Shown here in pieces: positions 41,246-53,197 of a DNA stretch of 64,000 nt. Each line of letters opens with the position of its first letter. Within the stretch, counting starts at the first letter, position 1. The position numbers were made by a program, and so were the translations under genes. Under the pieces are notes generated by a model. It ran no database searches. It worked only from the letters and a program-made list of their open reading frames with translations, and was not told the DNA's origin. This DNA comes from Diogma glabrata (lineage: Eukaryota; Arthropoda; Insecta; Diptera; Cylindrotomidae), in assembly GCA_963693315.1 (NCBI GenBank), contig OY856188.1, positions 191,273,049-191,337,048 of the forward strand. The letters run 5' to 3'.

Positions 41246-43382
41246 GTAATGCTCAGTATTCTGCTCGAGCGAAGCTAAATTTTAACAAGGTCATTACAAA
41301 AATACAGATAAAACTGAAGCTAAAAAATGTATATGAGCAATTTCACGAAGATTCAACATCGTTTTGACTTGACCCCTTTTAATTTTGATTATTTTTTGTT
41401 TATAGATAGTCTTTGATAAATAAAAAATACAAGTTCTCTTAGAATTTTTTTTTTCGACCAGGGGTCTTCACAGGGTGCCCCTCAATTTTTGTTATTTTGT
41501 GATGTGAGTGCATTTTGCCGAGCGATTGTTGAAAAACTACTCAATCGATTTTCATAAATGATATGTCGTTGAATAGGAATTAGAACAAAGTTTTTAAAAA
41601 TGTACACTGTTAATTTTTTGAAATAATTTTTAACGGTGTAACATAAGAAAAAAATGGTGTAATTGAAAAAAAGATGGCATAGCCTTTTTTTTTTTTTTTA
41701 AACTAAATTGAAGCTTATTTTATATCTAACAACTTGTGAAAGTTTAGGACTAGCATCATTTTTTGTTTTAGAGATAAAATTCGTTGTGCATATGACTGTC
41801 GGGAATCAGTTTTTTTTGTTCTGAAGGAAAATTATAAAAATGGCGATTTTTAGATTCAGATTTTTTTTTTATGTTAAATATCGAATATTTTATTATTAAA
41901 TGAACTTTTTAAAAAGAAAAATTTTGCGACATTTTGACTCGACCCTTTTTAATTTGGTTTATTTTTAGTTTATAGATAGCCTTTGATAAATGAAAAATAC
42001 GGCTTCAAGTAGAATTTTTTTAAATATAGACCAAAATAAACCAAATTAAAAAGGGTCGAGTCAAAATGTCGCATAGCCTTGCCATCTTTTTTTCAATTAC
42101 ACCATTTTTTTCTTATGTTACACCGTTAAAAATTATTTCAAAAAATTAACAGTGTACATTTTTAAAAACTTTGTTCTAATACCTATTCAACGACATATCA
42201 TTTATGAAAATCGATTGAGTAGTTTTTCTACAATCGCTCGTCAAAATGCACTCACATCACAAAATAACAAAAATTGAGGGGCACCCTGTGAAGACCCCTG
42301 GTCGAAAAAAAAAATTCTAAGAGAACTTGTATTTTTTATTTATCAAAGACTATCTATAAACAAAAAATAATCAAAATTAAAAGGGGTCAAGTCAAAACGA
42401 TGTTGAATCTTCGTGAAATTGCTCATAAAGACATTTGTGTAGAGATAAGTTTTGACAGTTGTCTGAAATTTTAGCCATTAACCCATTTTCAGTCTTTTTT
42501 TCCTTTTAATTTGATCTATACGCTCAACCTCAAGAGCATAATTATTTATTTCGTTATTGGCACTCTCGAAAACGTTTTAAAAATACGAATCATCTAAATA
42601 TTCGGCTTCAACATACATTTTGAAAACTAAAAAGGATAATTTTTTTTACAAACGCACAATTACTTTAAACACACAATTTCTTTAAACGCACAGTTACTAA
42701 ATACAATAGAAATGTCAAAATTTAGCGTTCAATTTAATGTCTCGTGCATTTAATTTGCTGCGAAAACTGTGTAGACATTGTAGTAGAGCCATCTATATTA
42801 CAATGCGCAAACTATCATTTTGAAATTATTTCCGCGTCGAGCAGCATACCGGTTTATTTATTTATTTATTTACTCATTAACATGTCTTAAGCACACTCGG
42901 GCTTATATAATTGACGTTCATAGAACTTATTTATTTAGAACATTTACATTTTACGTCTAAAACTAAAGCTTAAAATATAAATTGAAATAAAACTAAAATG
43001 ACATTGATTGATATTAAATAATAATATGATGAGTTTAATAATACGATGAGTTGAGTTTGCAAACTTTTTATTTTATATGAAAATACTGAAAATAGTTCCT
43101 GCGAAAATTGGCTATAGTTGTAGAGTTTTTAACTGTTTTTGGTAAGGAGTTCCAGAATGTGATGCCTCGCACAAAGAATGATTTATTCAAAAGATCTATT
43201 TTATTAGGTCTTATTTGTATTTTGTTAGTCCGAGTAGATTTCAATCTTACCAAACTTCGATACAAATAAATTGGTTTTTTGAACTTTAAAATTTTAAAAA
43301 GGTGAAGGCAAACGAAGGCAAATTTCACGTCAAATTTATATGAAATTTTTAGCTTCGCTCGAGCAGAATACTGAGCTTATCA
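41246..43382. repeat. Large nested palindrome P
   Basis: Outermost pair: gctcagtattctgctcgagc (41249) and its inverse near 43360-43379. Main arms 41333-41700 and 42061-42428 are almost identical inverted copies; over about 230 compared bases I counted only a few differences. An inner pair brackets the centre: gcgacattttgactcgaccc (41928) and gggtcgagtcaaaatgtcgc (ending 42073). The inner motif (gactcgacccttttt, then atagatagcctttgataaat) is a divergent copy of the outer one (gacttgacccctttt, atagatagtctttgataaat). A LINE 3' end lies in the right flank. Confidence 0.85.
42852..43330 (-). mobile_element. LINE 3' fragment with TAAA-type tail
   Basis: The minus-strand frame 43328-43068 reads LYRSLVRLKSTRTNKIQIRP, then LLNKSFFVRGITFWNSLPKT, then an ANFRRNYFQYF ending. 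This is the usual C-terminus of CR1/Jockey-group LINEs (F-x-x-R-x-x-x-x-W-N-S-L-P). It is followed to 42852 by a 3' UTR ending in a ttta tandem tract (42852-42871), a microsatellite-type LINE tail. It is 5'-truncated. Confidence 0.75.
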
Positions 43383-43466
43383 TTTAAACTTGCATTTAGA
43401 TTGCAAAGCTAAAAAATATTGACAAATATATCGACAACTTAAAAGCACTTAAATTTTAATATCTGA

Positions 43467-43587
43467 AGCTGGGTTTTAACATGTAAACTACGGACTGTGA
43501 AGCGTGTTATTACCCATACAAATTCTTACTTTTGATTGTTTAATAACAAACTTCACGACCCACGATTCGCATGTTAAAACACAGATT
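43467..43587. repeat. AGCTGGGTTTTA-ended MITE, copy 3
   Basis: About 120 bp: agctgggttttaacatgtaa on the left and gcatgttaaaacacag on the right. Same family as 2551-2673 and 3288-3430. The internal CCAAT-type motif has decayed (gattgtttaataac). Confidence 0.7.
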
Positions 43588-45314
43588 CAATTATAGAGAA
43601 AATTCTAATATATGACGTAGTTCAGTTACTACACTATTTGATTAGGCATTTACCACTAAATTCAGCCCAGTTCAAGAGATCGCTGTATTTATTTGTATCA
43701 ATTTTTCAAACTAATTTATTTCGTAACTAATAAACTTAAATAAAAATTTGATTGAGAAATTATTTTATAAAAAAAAATTGGTTGTGATATTCAATTAATT
43801 TTATAAATTATTTAAATTATTGAACTAACTAATTGATTAAAACTTTTTGAACATTAAATAAAATATAATTTAATGAGTGCAAACTGATTTTTAGGTAAGA
43901 TTGGCATATATACATGCAAGACAAAAATGGTTTGATTTTTCATTACAAATGTATTTTCATCTTAAATGCTTCTTCGAGTTACCCGTCAAACCAACAAAGC
44001 ATGTTAAATTACGAGACTCCTGATATTTTTTTTCCGAGATTTATCGAAAACTAGAATAAAACAAACGTTGAATTGACAAGTGGTAGATCATATGTGGCAC
44101 ATGTTTTGATCACAACTTTAAATTGTAGTTTTCATTAACTTTTTTAACTGAAATAGAAATTATTGTTGAAGAAGCTAGACGTTTTTTATCTTTCATTTCG
44201 CTCAAATTGTTTAGTGGAAAGAAATGTGCCTTGAAATTGTGGTATATTGTTACAGCTTTTAGTGCCAGAATCGTTTAATTTGTGTTAACTGCAGAAAAAA
44301 TACACGACATTTTCCATTCTTATAAAATAATTTATTACTAAACCAAGAGAAAAGTCAACTTTCAAAAACTTTAAATAATATTAGAAGTATTTAATAAAAA
44401 CGCAATTAGTTATAATAACTATTAATATAAATTCGTAGTCTTAATGATCAATTAACATAGAAAAATTAGCTTAAATTATAACCTGATAAATTATGAACAA
44501 AAATTTCCAATTTTTCGACGTTTAGGTTCATCATCAGGGTATATATTTATTTTTAAATTATCTTTAAAAAAAATTTAACTAGCAATATTCAAGTCACTCC
44601 GAAATAAATGTTATTTATATTTAATTTGATTTGATTACAAAATCTTCTTATTCAATTTAAAAAACAACAATTAATAATTTTATAATTAAATATTGTTTTT
44701 TAAATTCAGTGAAAAGCTGGTAATTTTGTAATTTAATATATGTACAGTTAACAAAAATTATATTTTACATTAATTTATAGATTTAAGGAAACTGTAAAAA
44801 AAATATTTTAACTTATTAATTTATTAATTTTAGAATACAAATACAATAAAATAATAATATAAAAACAATAAACAGAAAATAGTGAGTAAACATAGATATG
44901 TTTAAAACCAATTACAGCATTTACACAAACTGAAAAAACCTTCCTAATTAGCAAAAACTAACTTAAATTTCTGGTAACCTAATTTTCTGATATTTAAAGT
45001 TTAAACATATATATTATGTACTCACTGTTTTCTGATTATTATTTTTATACTATTTATATACTAACAAAAAGTTTACACCATGGTAGTATAATAGAATAAT
45101 AGCAAATAGCTATTAAACTATTACCACAGAATAAAAATATACAGATTAGTCATTGCGTCGACCAAAAAAATTTTTAACCTAACGGGATCCTACCTTCTAA
45201 TTTGAACGTTAAACTATAATTAGGTTTGAATTTTTAGCCACTGAACGGTAAAATTCTGTGGTAAAACTATAAACCACCAAAATGTAGAATACATAACCAA
45301 ACTTTTTCCTACCT
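43588..45314. other. A+T-rich region, no gene seen
   Basis: About 1.7 kb without coding signal. The only notable item is aatttttcgacgtttaggttcatcatcagg at about 44510-44540, shown in two overlapping parts: tttttcgacgtttaggttc and gttcatcatcagg. On the minus strand it reads cctgatgatgaacc then cgtcgaaaa. Similar CTGATGA plus CGAAA phrases accompany Penelope-like elements, so this may be a remnant of one. Confidence 0.35.
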
Positions 45315-45318
45315 TTAA

Positions 45319-45764
45319 GCCGGGCATTCACATACAACGGAAACAGAAACCGAATTTCATACAAATTTGACAGCAACGGAAACAGAAACCGAATTTAGAA
45401 ACGTAACAGAAACGTAAAATTCGTCTGTTTTGTCTGAAACGGAAACAATTAAAATTGAATTGTTTCAGTACCGAAACTGTCACATGACCAGAAACTGTCA
45501 CATAATATTAATTATTATTTTGAATTGTGGTAACAAAAGCTTTGAATTTTGAATTTAATAAATAGGTTTAATAAATAAAAATTATTTGTTTTTGTTATTC
45601 TTCAATTTTATTATTCATAATGGATAACAAATTCTCAAACTCAAACAAAATTCGGTTTCCGTTTCTGTTTTATTATTCACCACCGTCAACCAAATTAGAA
45701 ACAGAAACGGAAAATTTTCAGTTTCGGTTTCGGTTTCTGTTTCCGTTGTATGTGAATGCCCGGC
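45319..45764. mobile_element. TTAA-flanked MITE, GCCGGGCATTCACATACAAC ends
   Basis: A 446-bp element. The left end gccgggcattcacatacaac and the right end gttgtatgtgaatgcccggc are perfect inverted repeats that continue (ggaaacagaaaccga and tcggtttctgtttcc). It is flanked by TTAA at 45315-45318 and 45765-45768. A TTAA target is typical of piggyBac-type elements, though the terminal bases are not the usual CCC. No coding content. A shrunken relative is at 965-1071. Confidence 0.85.
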
Positions 45765-45768
45765 TTAA

Positions 45769-45994
45769 GCAAGTTTGAAGTGAAGTTAGAAGTAAAAAAC
45801 ATGAGTCGAAATTTTTCCATAGAAAAAGTGTGTTATGATGCTTCTGTATATTTTTATTCTGTGCTATTACAGTCTAAATGGATAGAATAATACTTTTATA
45901 ATTTGACAGATAGTTATTTGATATTTTCCTTTTGATCGATAGTATAATAGTATATTAAATTAGAACCGCCAAAACGTAAAATGTAAAACACAAT
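45769..45994. other. Spacer between two palindromes
   Basis: No gene seen. The phrase gatagaataatactttta (45883) echoes the centre of the neighbouring palindrome (gatagaataat at 46191), so it may belong to an extended or older copy. Confidence 0.35.
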
Positions 45995-46478
45995 TTCATG
46001 CGATTGTAAAAAATGTGCAACATCAAAATCACTCAAAACTTAGTTTTAATTTTAAATTAATATGAGTATTATAATTTTTTGTTGAAATACTTTTCGATTG
46101 ATACGATTTTATATTCAAATTTGAAATATGGTAGCCACTAGCCGTATTCTATATGTCAATATTATTCTGAGCGTTTATACCACGTGATAGAATAATCCTA
46201 TTTTGTGGTATAAACACCCAATGTATCGATAGTTTAATAGTAAAATTGGGTGTTTATGCCACAAAATAGTATTATTCTATCTGTGGTATAATTCTGCGCT
46301 CAGAATAATATTGACAGATAGAATAAGGCTACCGTATTTTAAATTTGAATATCAAATCTTATCAATCGAAAACTATTTCATCAAAAAGTTAGAATATTAA
46401 TATTAATTTAAAATGAAAACTAAATTTTGAGTGATTTTGATGTTCCACATTTTTTACAATAGCATGAAATTATCTTTT
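45995..46478. repeat. Palindromic repeat of about 480 bp
   Basis: Left arm 45995-46225 and right arm 46241-46478 pair along almost their whole length, with perhaps one mismatch in eight to ten (for example cacttttcgattgatac-like against gataagatttgatattc). The centre contains tttgtggtataaacaccca and tgggtgtttatgccaca. It is an old, complete palindromic non-autonomous element. Flanking duplication not determined. Confidence 0.75.
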
Positions 46479-47429
46479 AAATCAGTGGTCCTAAGTGAGT
46501 GTTGTTTAGTATGCAAAAAAAAATCGATTTTGTAAAGATTTCTCCTTTCGCAAATGAACTTCGTAAAAAGACTGTCAAGTCTTTGTCGCTCCGTATTTGC
46601 AAATATTTCTATTCGGTATGCTATTTAATCTATACGTTTGAAGCACTGGATTGTCGGTCAAAGGACTATGCAATATCAATATCAAACTGTGCCAATCTTA
46701 CTTTTTAAAGTAGTCAGGTATATGCGTTGATAAAATCAACGATTTGTATTTTTTCTTTTTTAGGGTTCCGTACTATGAAAAAGAAAAAACGCTCCCTGTT
46801 GGTGAGACTTCGGATATCCACTTGAAATTTTCTAGTTTTAAAATGTGACTGTCCACGCCTACTAAAAACAAAAAAATTATGAATATTTGTTTTTATCTAT
46901 AATTTATTTACACAGATAAGGAGATAGTAAAACAAAAGATTTTGAGATAAAACTTCTTTAGGGGCGATATGACAAGTAAATCAAATATTTTTTGAAAGGA
47001 AATAACATTTTGAAAAAAAAAATAAATTAAATAAAGAAGAAATTCAAACAACAATGAAGTAAAAAGGCAAACGAATATAATGTTCGGCAAGTATGCGATA
47101 CAATTCGATTCGATTGTGTGTGTCAATTGTCATTCATTTGTTAATACTATTATATTTTTTATTCAGTCTCGTACTAAATGATATATGAGTTGGATGTGTC
47201 GATTTTGAGTTTCGTTATTTTTTAAATTTATATTTTGAATTATGTTAGTTTTTTAACCGACTTCAGAAAAGAGGAGGTTCTGTGTTTCATTGTGGGTTTT
47301 AGGTAGATTTCATATAAAAATTTACCTATTGGAATGTGCTTTATTTTGGAATTTCGGAAAAATTTTGGTGCCAAATGACTATTTATGATAAGCGGAGACG
47401 GTAAATCAAAATGAAAAAAAAGTTTATAT
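46479..47429. other. Dispersed-repeat remnants, no gene
   Basis: No intact gene. agggttccgtactatgaaaa at 46762 and aaccgacttcagaaaagagg at 47256 are phrases I recognise as recurring in dispersed repeats of insect genomes, but I cannot confirm the family here. Open frames near 46499 and 46908 show no family resemblance. Confidence 0.4.
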
Positions 47430-48218
47430 ACAGGGTGAGTTTTTTAAAAAATGCCAGGCTTTTATCTCGAGAACGATGCTAGATGGGACAAAATAACCCA
47501 AGGTGATATTTGTTAAGGGTCGAGGGGCACGTCTAGTAGTAATATTGAATGACCTTGAAACTCATAAGTACTGGAATTATATGTCAAAGTAGGGTTTTTT
47601 TAAATTAGAACCTATACATTTAAGGTTTTTTTTAATTAAGTAAATCAAACTACACACTTTTCGCTTACAAAACTTTTTTGTAAAGTGTACAATTTAGTAG
47701 ATATGATTACCATTGATTTGCACTAAAGCAAACGTGTCTTCGCTAGGGTCTTCAGAAAAAAATAAAATTTCGATAAATGAAAAAAATACAATGAAAATCA
47801 TTCATTAATTTAAATATTATTGCATCGTGGTCTACTGCGTGAAATTGATTTTCGTTGTTTTTTTTTAATGTATTGAAATTTTATTTTTTTACTGAAGAAC
47901 TTAGCGAAGACACGTTTGCTTTAGTGCAAATCAATTTTCATCATATCTACAAAATCGTACACTTTACAAAAAAATTTTGTAAGCAAAAAGTGTGTAGTTT
48001 GATTTACTTAATTTAAAAAGACCCTTAAATATATGGGTTCTAATTTTAAAAAACCCTACTTCAGCATATATCTCCAATACTTATGAGTTTCAAGGTCATT
48101 CAATATTACCACTAGACGTGCCCCTCGACCCTTAACAAATATCAACCTGGGTTATTTTGTCCCATCTAGCATGGTTCTCGAGATAAAAGCCTGGCATTTT
48201 TTAATAACCTCACCCTGT
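47430..48218. mobile_element. ACAGGGTG-ended palindromic element Q
   Basis: Left arm 47430-47780 and right arm 47878-48218 are close inverted copies (tgccaggcttttatctcgag near 47452; ctcgagataaaagcctggca ending 48196) around a 100-bp centre. Flanked by TATA or TA on both sides. Arms include acacgtttgctttagtgca in both orientations. Long-arm, centre-poor structure and ACAGGGTG termini are common in arthropod foldback MITEs. No ORF. Confidence 0.8.
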
Positions 48219-50433
48219 ATATGTATATATAACGATATGAGATATAACGGAATTTGACGGCACTCTCACGGTCGCATTTTTTGACCTACACCGAAATAAT
48301 TTTTTGTGTATGTTCCGGCAAATGATGTCTTGGACAAGTTCGTGAACTGGCCATATCCGGGTACCAGTTAAGCGGCTAGAGCCTAAAATGTCGAATAATC
48401 TAGGGCGCTATAACTTCCGTTTGAATCATAATATTTTAATAAAATTTATAAATATTAAATATTTTAACCTATTTCTATCATTTTTATCCAAATGACATCT
48501 TTGGCGTTCCAGGTTCCTCAAAAATCAGCTGTTTTAAAAATTTGCCAAGCTTTTTGTCCTTGATCTAGCTGAAAATGGCCAAGCTCACATTTGAAAACTT
48601 ATTTACACAAAGATACAATATAAATCTTTCCAAAATTAAAAAAAAAATAGCTCAGGTCTAAAGGTTCAGATCCCAGGGCAGTTGAAATGAAAACAAACGC
48701 AAAAGGCAATGATTTCATCATGTTTGAGTTTATGTTATTCATCTTAACTTTTAAATTCATCTTAACTTTTAAGACAACTTTTAAACTACAGCCTCACAAA
48801 ATTCCAGCTTTCTAACCCAAAAGGTTCCATTTTCATAAGCAATATAATGCACCTATTGCAGACAAATCTCAAGCCATTTAATACAATACGAAAATTATCA
48901 TATTCTCTTTTGTTTGTATTTTTTTTCACTAAATAAACTATTTGAAAAAAGATTAAATAAGAACAAAAAAATGCATCAACAAAGATGATTTTGAATTAAA
49001 ATTGTTTGATAATGTTTGATTATAAATTATGTGTGATGGTATAATTGTAGTTGTGACGTAGTTCTTTTGATCTTTGTTGTACGTTTATTTGATCTTTGAT
49101 GGATTTAATATGTTATGACTAATTTTAACCAAATTAAACAAAACTGTTCCGAAATTGCATAAAGTAGTTTCGGTTATTGTATGTAATTTCTTTTGTGAAA
49201 TTTGTTGGATAATTCCGTTTCTACTTAGTTTTTTGATTTTAACTAATTTGATACATTGATTCTACTTGTATGCATATCTGTCTGATCAAGAAATCTACCT
49301 TTTTCTAGCTATATACTAGCTATATGTATGTTGACCGATTTCTCAAAAATGGCTCGTTCGATTTGGATGATTTATTCTATTTGGGTTGTATGATCGTATT
49401 CTATTTGGGTTGATTTCGAGAGGGTCCCATAATTTTTTATGATGTGAAAAATGCCGTTTTCAGAAAATTGGAAAAACCCGTATTTTTATGTATTTTAGGC
49501 GATTTAATCAAAACATCTTAATCTGTTTGGATAGTTTGAGTTGTATTATATTGCTATAGATGTCGAGGTGGTCGTATATAATTTTCTATGAGTGGAAATA
49601 TGTCGTTTTTTTCAAGTTTATTTTTAAATAAAATTTGTGTTGATTAAATTTGTTTTGTTAAATAAAAAAATGAGTGCAAATATTACGCACGTGGTTGAAT
49701 TTCATATTGTATATTGCATATTGCAATTTAGAGTAGCATTTTTTGATAATATAATTTGCAACATGTCTAATTTAAAGCAATATTTACATAATGTATTACA
49801 AAGTCAATTCAATTGAAATATGAAATTAATAATCGAAATATGAAATTAGAGGTTTATGATAACTTAAAGTGAGAAACATAAACTTTACTTTGTAAATTTG
49901 CTAAATTTTTTGAAAAACTGCATCATTTGTTGTACCAAATTTTGTTGTTGAAAAAAGTGGACATGTATTCATCGTGAAATTTAATTTGTGATACGTTGTA
50001 AGACTTTGTAAAACATTATGTAAATATGGCTTTTTATTACACATTGTTGTAAATTCTATTATCAATAAATGCAATAAATTAAAATGTGACAAAATTTCAA
50101 TATGACATATTTATTTTATATTTAATATTTTTAGTAATACCTGCCACAGTACCCAAAGAAGTTTTTTTGAGGATTCGAGTTTGGTTTAAAAAAAATCGAG
50201 AAAAATCGAAATATTAAAAAAAAAATTTCAATGAATTATCGACTGCCTAGTTTTTGAGTTATTACCAAAAACGTGTGTTTTTTATCCTATCGAACATTAA
50301 CTTCGAACATTACAAAAGCAAAAAATTGAAAGAATTCAAGGTTATAGAAAATATTGTAAAAATTAAACGAAAACTACAGCGGTCGCCTTATCAATTAAAA
50401 TTTTATTTAGAGGGGATAAGAGACAAGAGTAGA
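48219..50433. other. Repeat-rich noncoding region
   Basis: No gene seen. It holds cactctcacggtcgcatttt (48262), whose inverse recurs at 60938; attctatttgggttg repeated directly at 49375 and 49398; and tgattctacttgtatgca with gtctgatcaagaaatctacc (49256-49300), whose inverse relatives lie at 60278-60330. gaacattacaaaagcaaaaa at 50300 is shared with the repeats of 58.4-60.3 kb. Confidence 0.45.
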
Positions 50434-50483
50434 AATACAACATTATAGCTACTTCCGATGTGTTCGTTTTACATTATGTAACA
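50434..50483 (-). repeat. 3' LTR remnant of the Ty3/gypsy element
   Basis: Fifty bases (aatacaacattatagctact, then tccgatgtg and ttttacattatgtaaca) match the outer end of the 5' LTR at 58050-58097. Beyond 50434 similarity stops, so most of the 3' LTR is lost. The purine tract aagaaaaggggcg (minus strand, 50496-50484) directly precedes it and is the polypurine primer of second-strand synthesis. Confidence 0.75.
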
Positions 50484-50651
50484 CGCCCCTTTTCTTAATA
50501 AAAATTATTATTTATATAATTATTTAATTTTTTTTTTCATTTCAAATATACTCTCTTATTATTTTATAAACTACAATATTTTAAATAATTTCAATTTTAC
50601 AAATTTAACCTAATAGGCTTTTTAATATTTCTTTTTAGTGTATTTCTCAAA

Positions 50652-51715
50652 TTAAACTGTACTACCATTTGTATTAAATGTTTTACTATTGTCGTTTATC
50701 TCATTTTTAGTTTTTAAATTATCTTTATCAAGAATCTGACTATCTTCATTATTGATCTTAGAATCTCTAGTTTTAATTAAAAATTTATTTCTACGATATA
50801 TAACATTATCTTCCGATAACAACTTATATGATCTTGAACAATCTTTAATTATCTCAATTATCTTTCCTTTGACCCAAAATGAATTAGGCGTCTTTTTGAA
50901 GTAAACAAGTTGTCCAACATCCAAGTCAGACAAGGTATTCTTACAATTTTTATCATGTTGTTTTTTCATTAACTCTTGATCTTTCCCTACTTGTTTTTCA
51001 AATTTTTTAGGATCAATATTTTTTGGTTTTAATTGAAGCAAACTTAAATAAGAATCCGTATTTTCTTCGTCACATTTATAAAAAATCTTTTTAACAGTTT
51101 TTACTGAGTTCTCAATTAACCCATTACTTTTTGGATGATATGAACTTGTAGTTGTATGTTTTATATTCCATGATTCCATAAAAGAAGCAAACTCTTCTGA
51201 ATAATATGGCGGTCTATTGTCAAAAACTAGCTCTTGTAGAATCCCCCACGAGCGAAAATGGATTTTAACTGAATTATTACTAGAGGAGCATTTGATCCTG
51301 AACTTAATAATGCAATTTCAATGTATTTTGAGTAGTAATCTACGAGAATCAAAAAAGTCTTGTGTTTGTAACTAAATAAATCTACTGCTACTTTAGAAAA
51401 AGGGAGATCTGGAATTTTATGTGGAATCAAAAACTGTTTGTTATTATTATTTGAGTACTTCATACAAGTTTCACATTGTTGAACAAAGTTTTTTATCTCG
51501 TAGCTAATTCCTGGCCAAAATATTAGTTCTCTCGCCAATCGAAGAAATTTCTCTATTCCAAGATGACTTTCGTGAAGTTTTTGTAAAATTTCCTTTCGAA
51601 GTTTATTTGGGACAATTATTTTTAATTCTTTTAAGACAAGACCATCTATTCCATGAATTTCATCTCGCATATTAAAGAACGGTTTTGCTAATACGTGGCA
51701 TTTGTTTTTACACAC
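50652..51715 (-). pseudogene. Ty3/gypsy integrase (broken)
   Basis: Two frames make up the integrase. 51715-51227: an HHCC zinc domain (HESHLGIEKFLRLARELIFW, then CETCMK) and the catalytic-core start (SKVAVDLFSYKHKTFLILVD, DYYSKYIEIALL), with V-D-x-F and D-Y-Y-S-K-Y as in gypsy integrases. 51179-50652: TTSSYHPKSNGLIENSVKTV with the final core glutamate, and a C-terminal domain (VYFKKTPNSFWVKGKII). The second core aspartate region is disrupted at 51227-51180 by a frame break. Catalysis is therefore not expected. It follows RNase H as in all Ty3/gypsy elements. Confidence 0.85.
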
Positions 51716-51718
51716 AGG

Positions 51719-53189
51719 TCAATTATTTGAATGGTAATTCATAGTAATCTGCAAACATTCATTATTTTTAGTTTCATTTTTATTTTTTTCCAAGTAGTCT
51801 TCAGACATGGCAAAATTAGATAAAATTAAATTCACATGTAATTCTATTACTTCATCTGTTATATCTGGTTCCGTATAAGATAAAAAAGCTCTGGACAAAG
51901 TATCTGCTATAACCATTAATCGACCTGGTTTGTAATTAACTTTTAAGTCATACCTTTGAATTTGTAACATCATTCGTTGAAGACGTATTGGAACTTTATG
52001 CAATGACTTGTTAAATAGAGCATAGGTTGATGGTCTGTTTCTACCAAAACCGGCTGACCATAAATATATTGGTGAAACATAGAGCATCCAAACACTATAG
52101 CTAAAAGCTCTTTTTCAATTTGCGCATAGCGCTGTTGAGTATCAGTCAGAGACTTAGAACCAAAAGCAATAGGTCTGTTATCCTGAAGAATGACTGCTCC
52201 TAAAGCAAATTGTGAAGAGTCGACTGAAAGTGTTATTTGCTTTTCCGTATCGAAATATGACAAAATAGGTACGGAGAATACCGTAATTTTTAGTTCATCA
52301 AATGCTTTTCGACAATTTGCATCCCATATAAAATCAACGTCATTTTTAAGCAAAAGTCTTAAAACAGACGTTTTATCCGACAAATTTGATATAAACGGTC
52401 CAAGATATGTAACCATTCCTAAAAACATTTGTAAGTCTTTTTTATTTAACGGATTTGGAATTTCTCCAATTGCTCTAATTTTATTTTCATCTGCTAACAT
52501 GCCTTTTTCACTAAAAATATGACCTACATAAGACACTTCACTTTGACCAAACCTACATTTCGACCTATTAAATTTTAACCCAACTTCTTGTGCCCGTTTA
52601 AAAACTTCCTTAAGTTTATTATAAAGCTCCAGCTCATTTTTCCCATGTACTAACAAATCATCGATACATATTTCGACACCTGGCATATCGTTAAAAATTT
52701 CACACATTATTCGGTGAAATATTTCTGGTGTGGCATTTATACCATACAATAATTTCAGAAATCTATACCGTCCAAATGATGTATTAAAACGCACATTTTT
52801 GAACTCTTTTCATCCAACGGCACCATCCAAAAACTAGAATTGCATCTAAAGTAGAAAAAACCGTACTAGCATTAAGCCTACTTCGAATCAACTCAATATC
52901 AGGAATTGGGCAATGAGATCTCATTATTGCTCTATTTAAATTCCTTAGATCAAGACAAATTCGTATGTCATTATTAGATTTCAAGACAAGAACAATTGAG
53001 CTAACCCATTCACTAGGCTCCGTTACTTTAACAATTACATTACTTTCACTCATTGATTCCAATTTTTCTTTAAGCTTTTCATGTAAATGGAAAGGAATTT
53101 TTCGTAGTGGTTCTATTATTGGTTGTACAACCGGATCTAATTTAAATTTAGCTTTTATAGGTAATGTTCCTAAACCTTCAAACAAGTGG
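51719..53189 (-). pseudogene. Ty3/gypsy reverse transcriptase and RNase H (broken)
   Basis: Minus-strand order: RT fingers (KLDPVVQPIIEPLRKIPFHL and RICLDLRNLNRAI, 53185-52800), a frameshift around 52790, palm (FGRYRFLKLLYGINATPEIF, then ICIDDLLVHGKNELE with the Y/I-x-D-D catalytic pair, 52794-52600), RNase H (LSVDSSQFALGAVILQDNRP and VETDHQPML, 52300-52040), a further frameshift near 52060, and a short linker (PIRLQRMMLQIQRYDLKVNY, then ADTLSR). Fused upstream to protease in an intact element, but here separated from it by a hAT insertion. No single open frame spans the polyprotein. Confidence 0.88.
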
Positions 53190-53197
53190 CTGTTTTC

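Noticed and set aside
44450..44560. A hammerhead-ribozyme-like CTGATGA ... CGAAA on the minus strand
   Set aside because: The phrase is suggestive of Penelope-associated hammerheads, but I could not draw the required helices II and III by eye, so no ribozyme is claimed. A covariance search would decide.
48650..48700. ggttcagatccca, similar to a Pol III B box
   Set aside because: No A box at the right distance and no tRNA-like fold.
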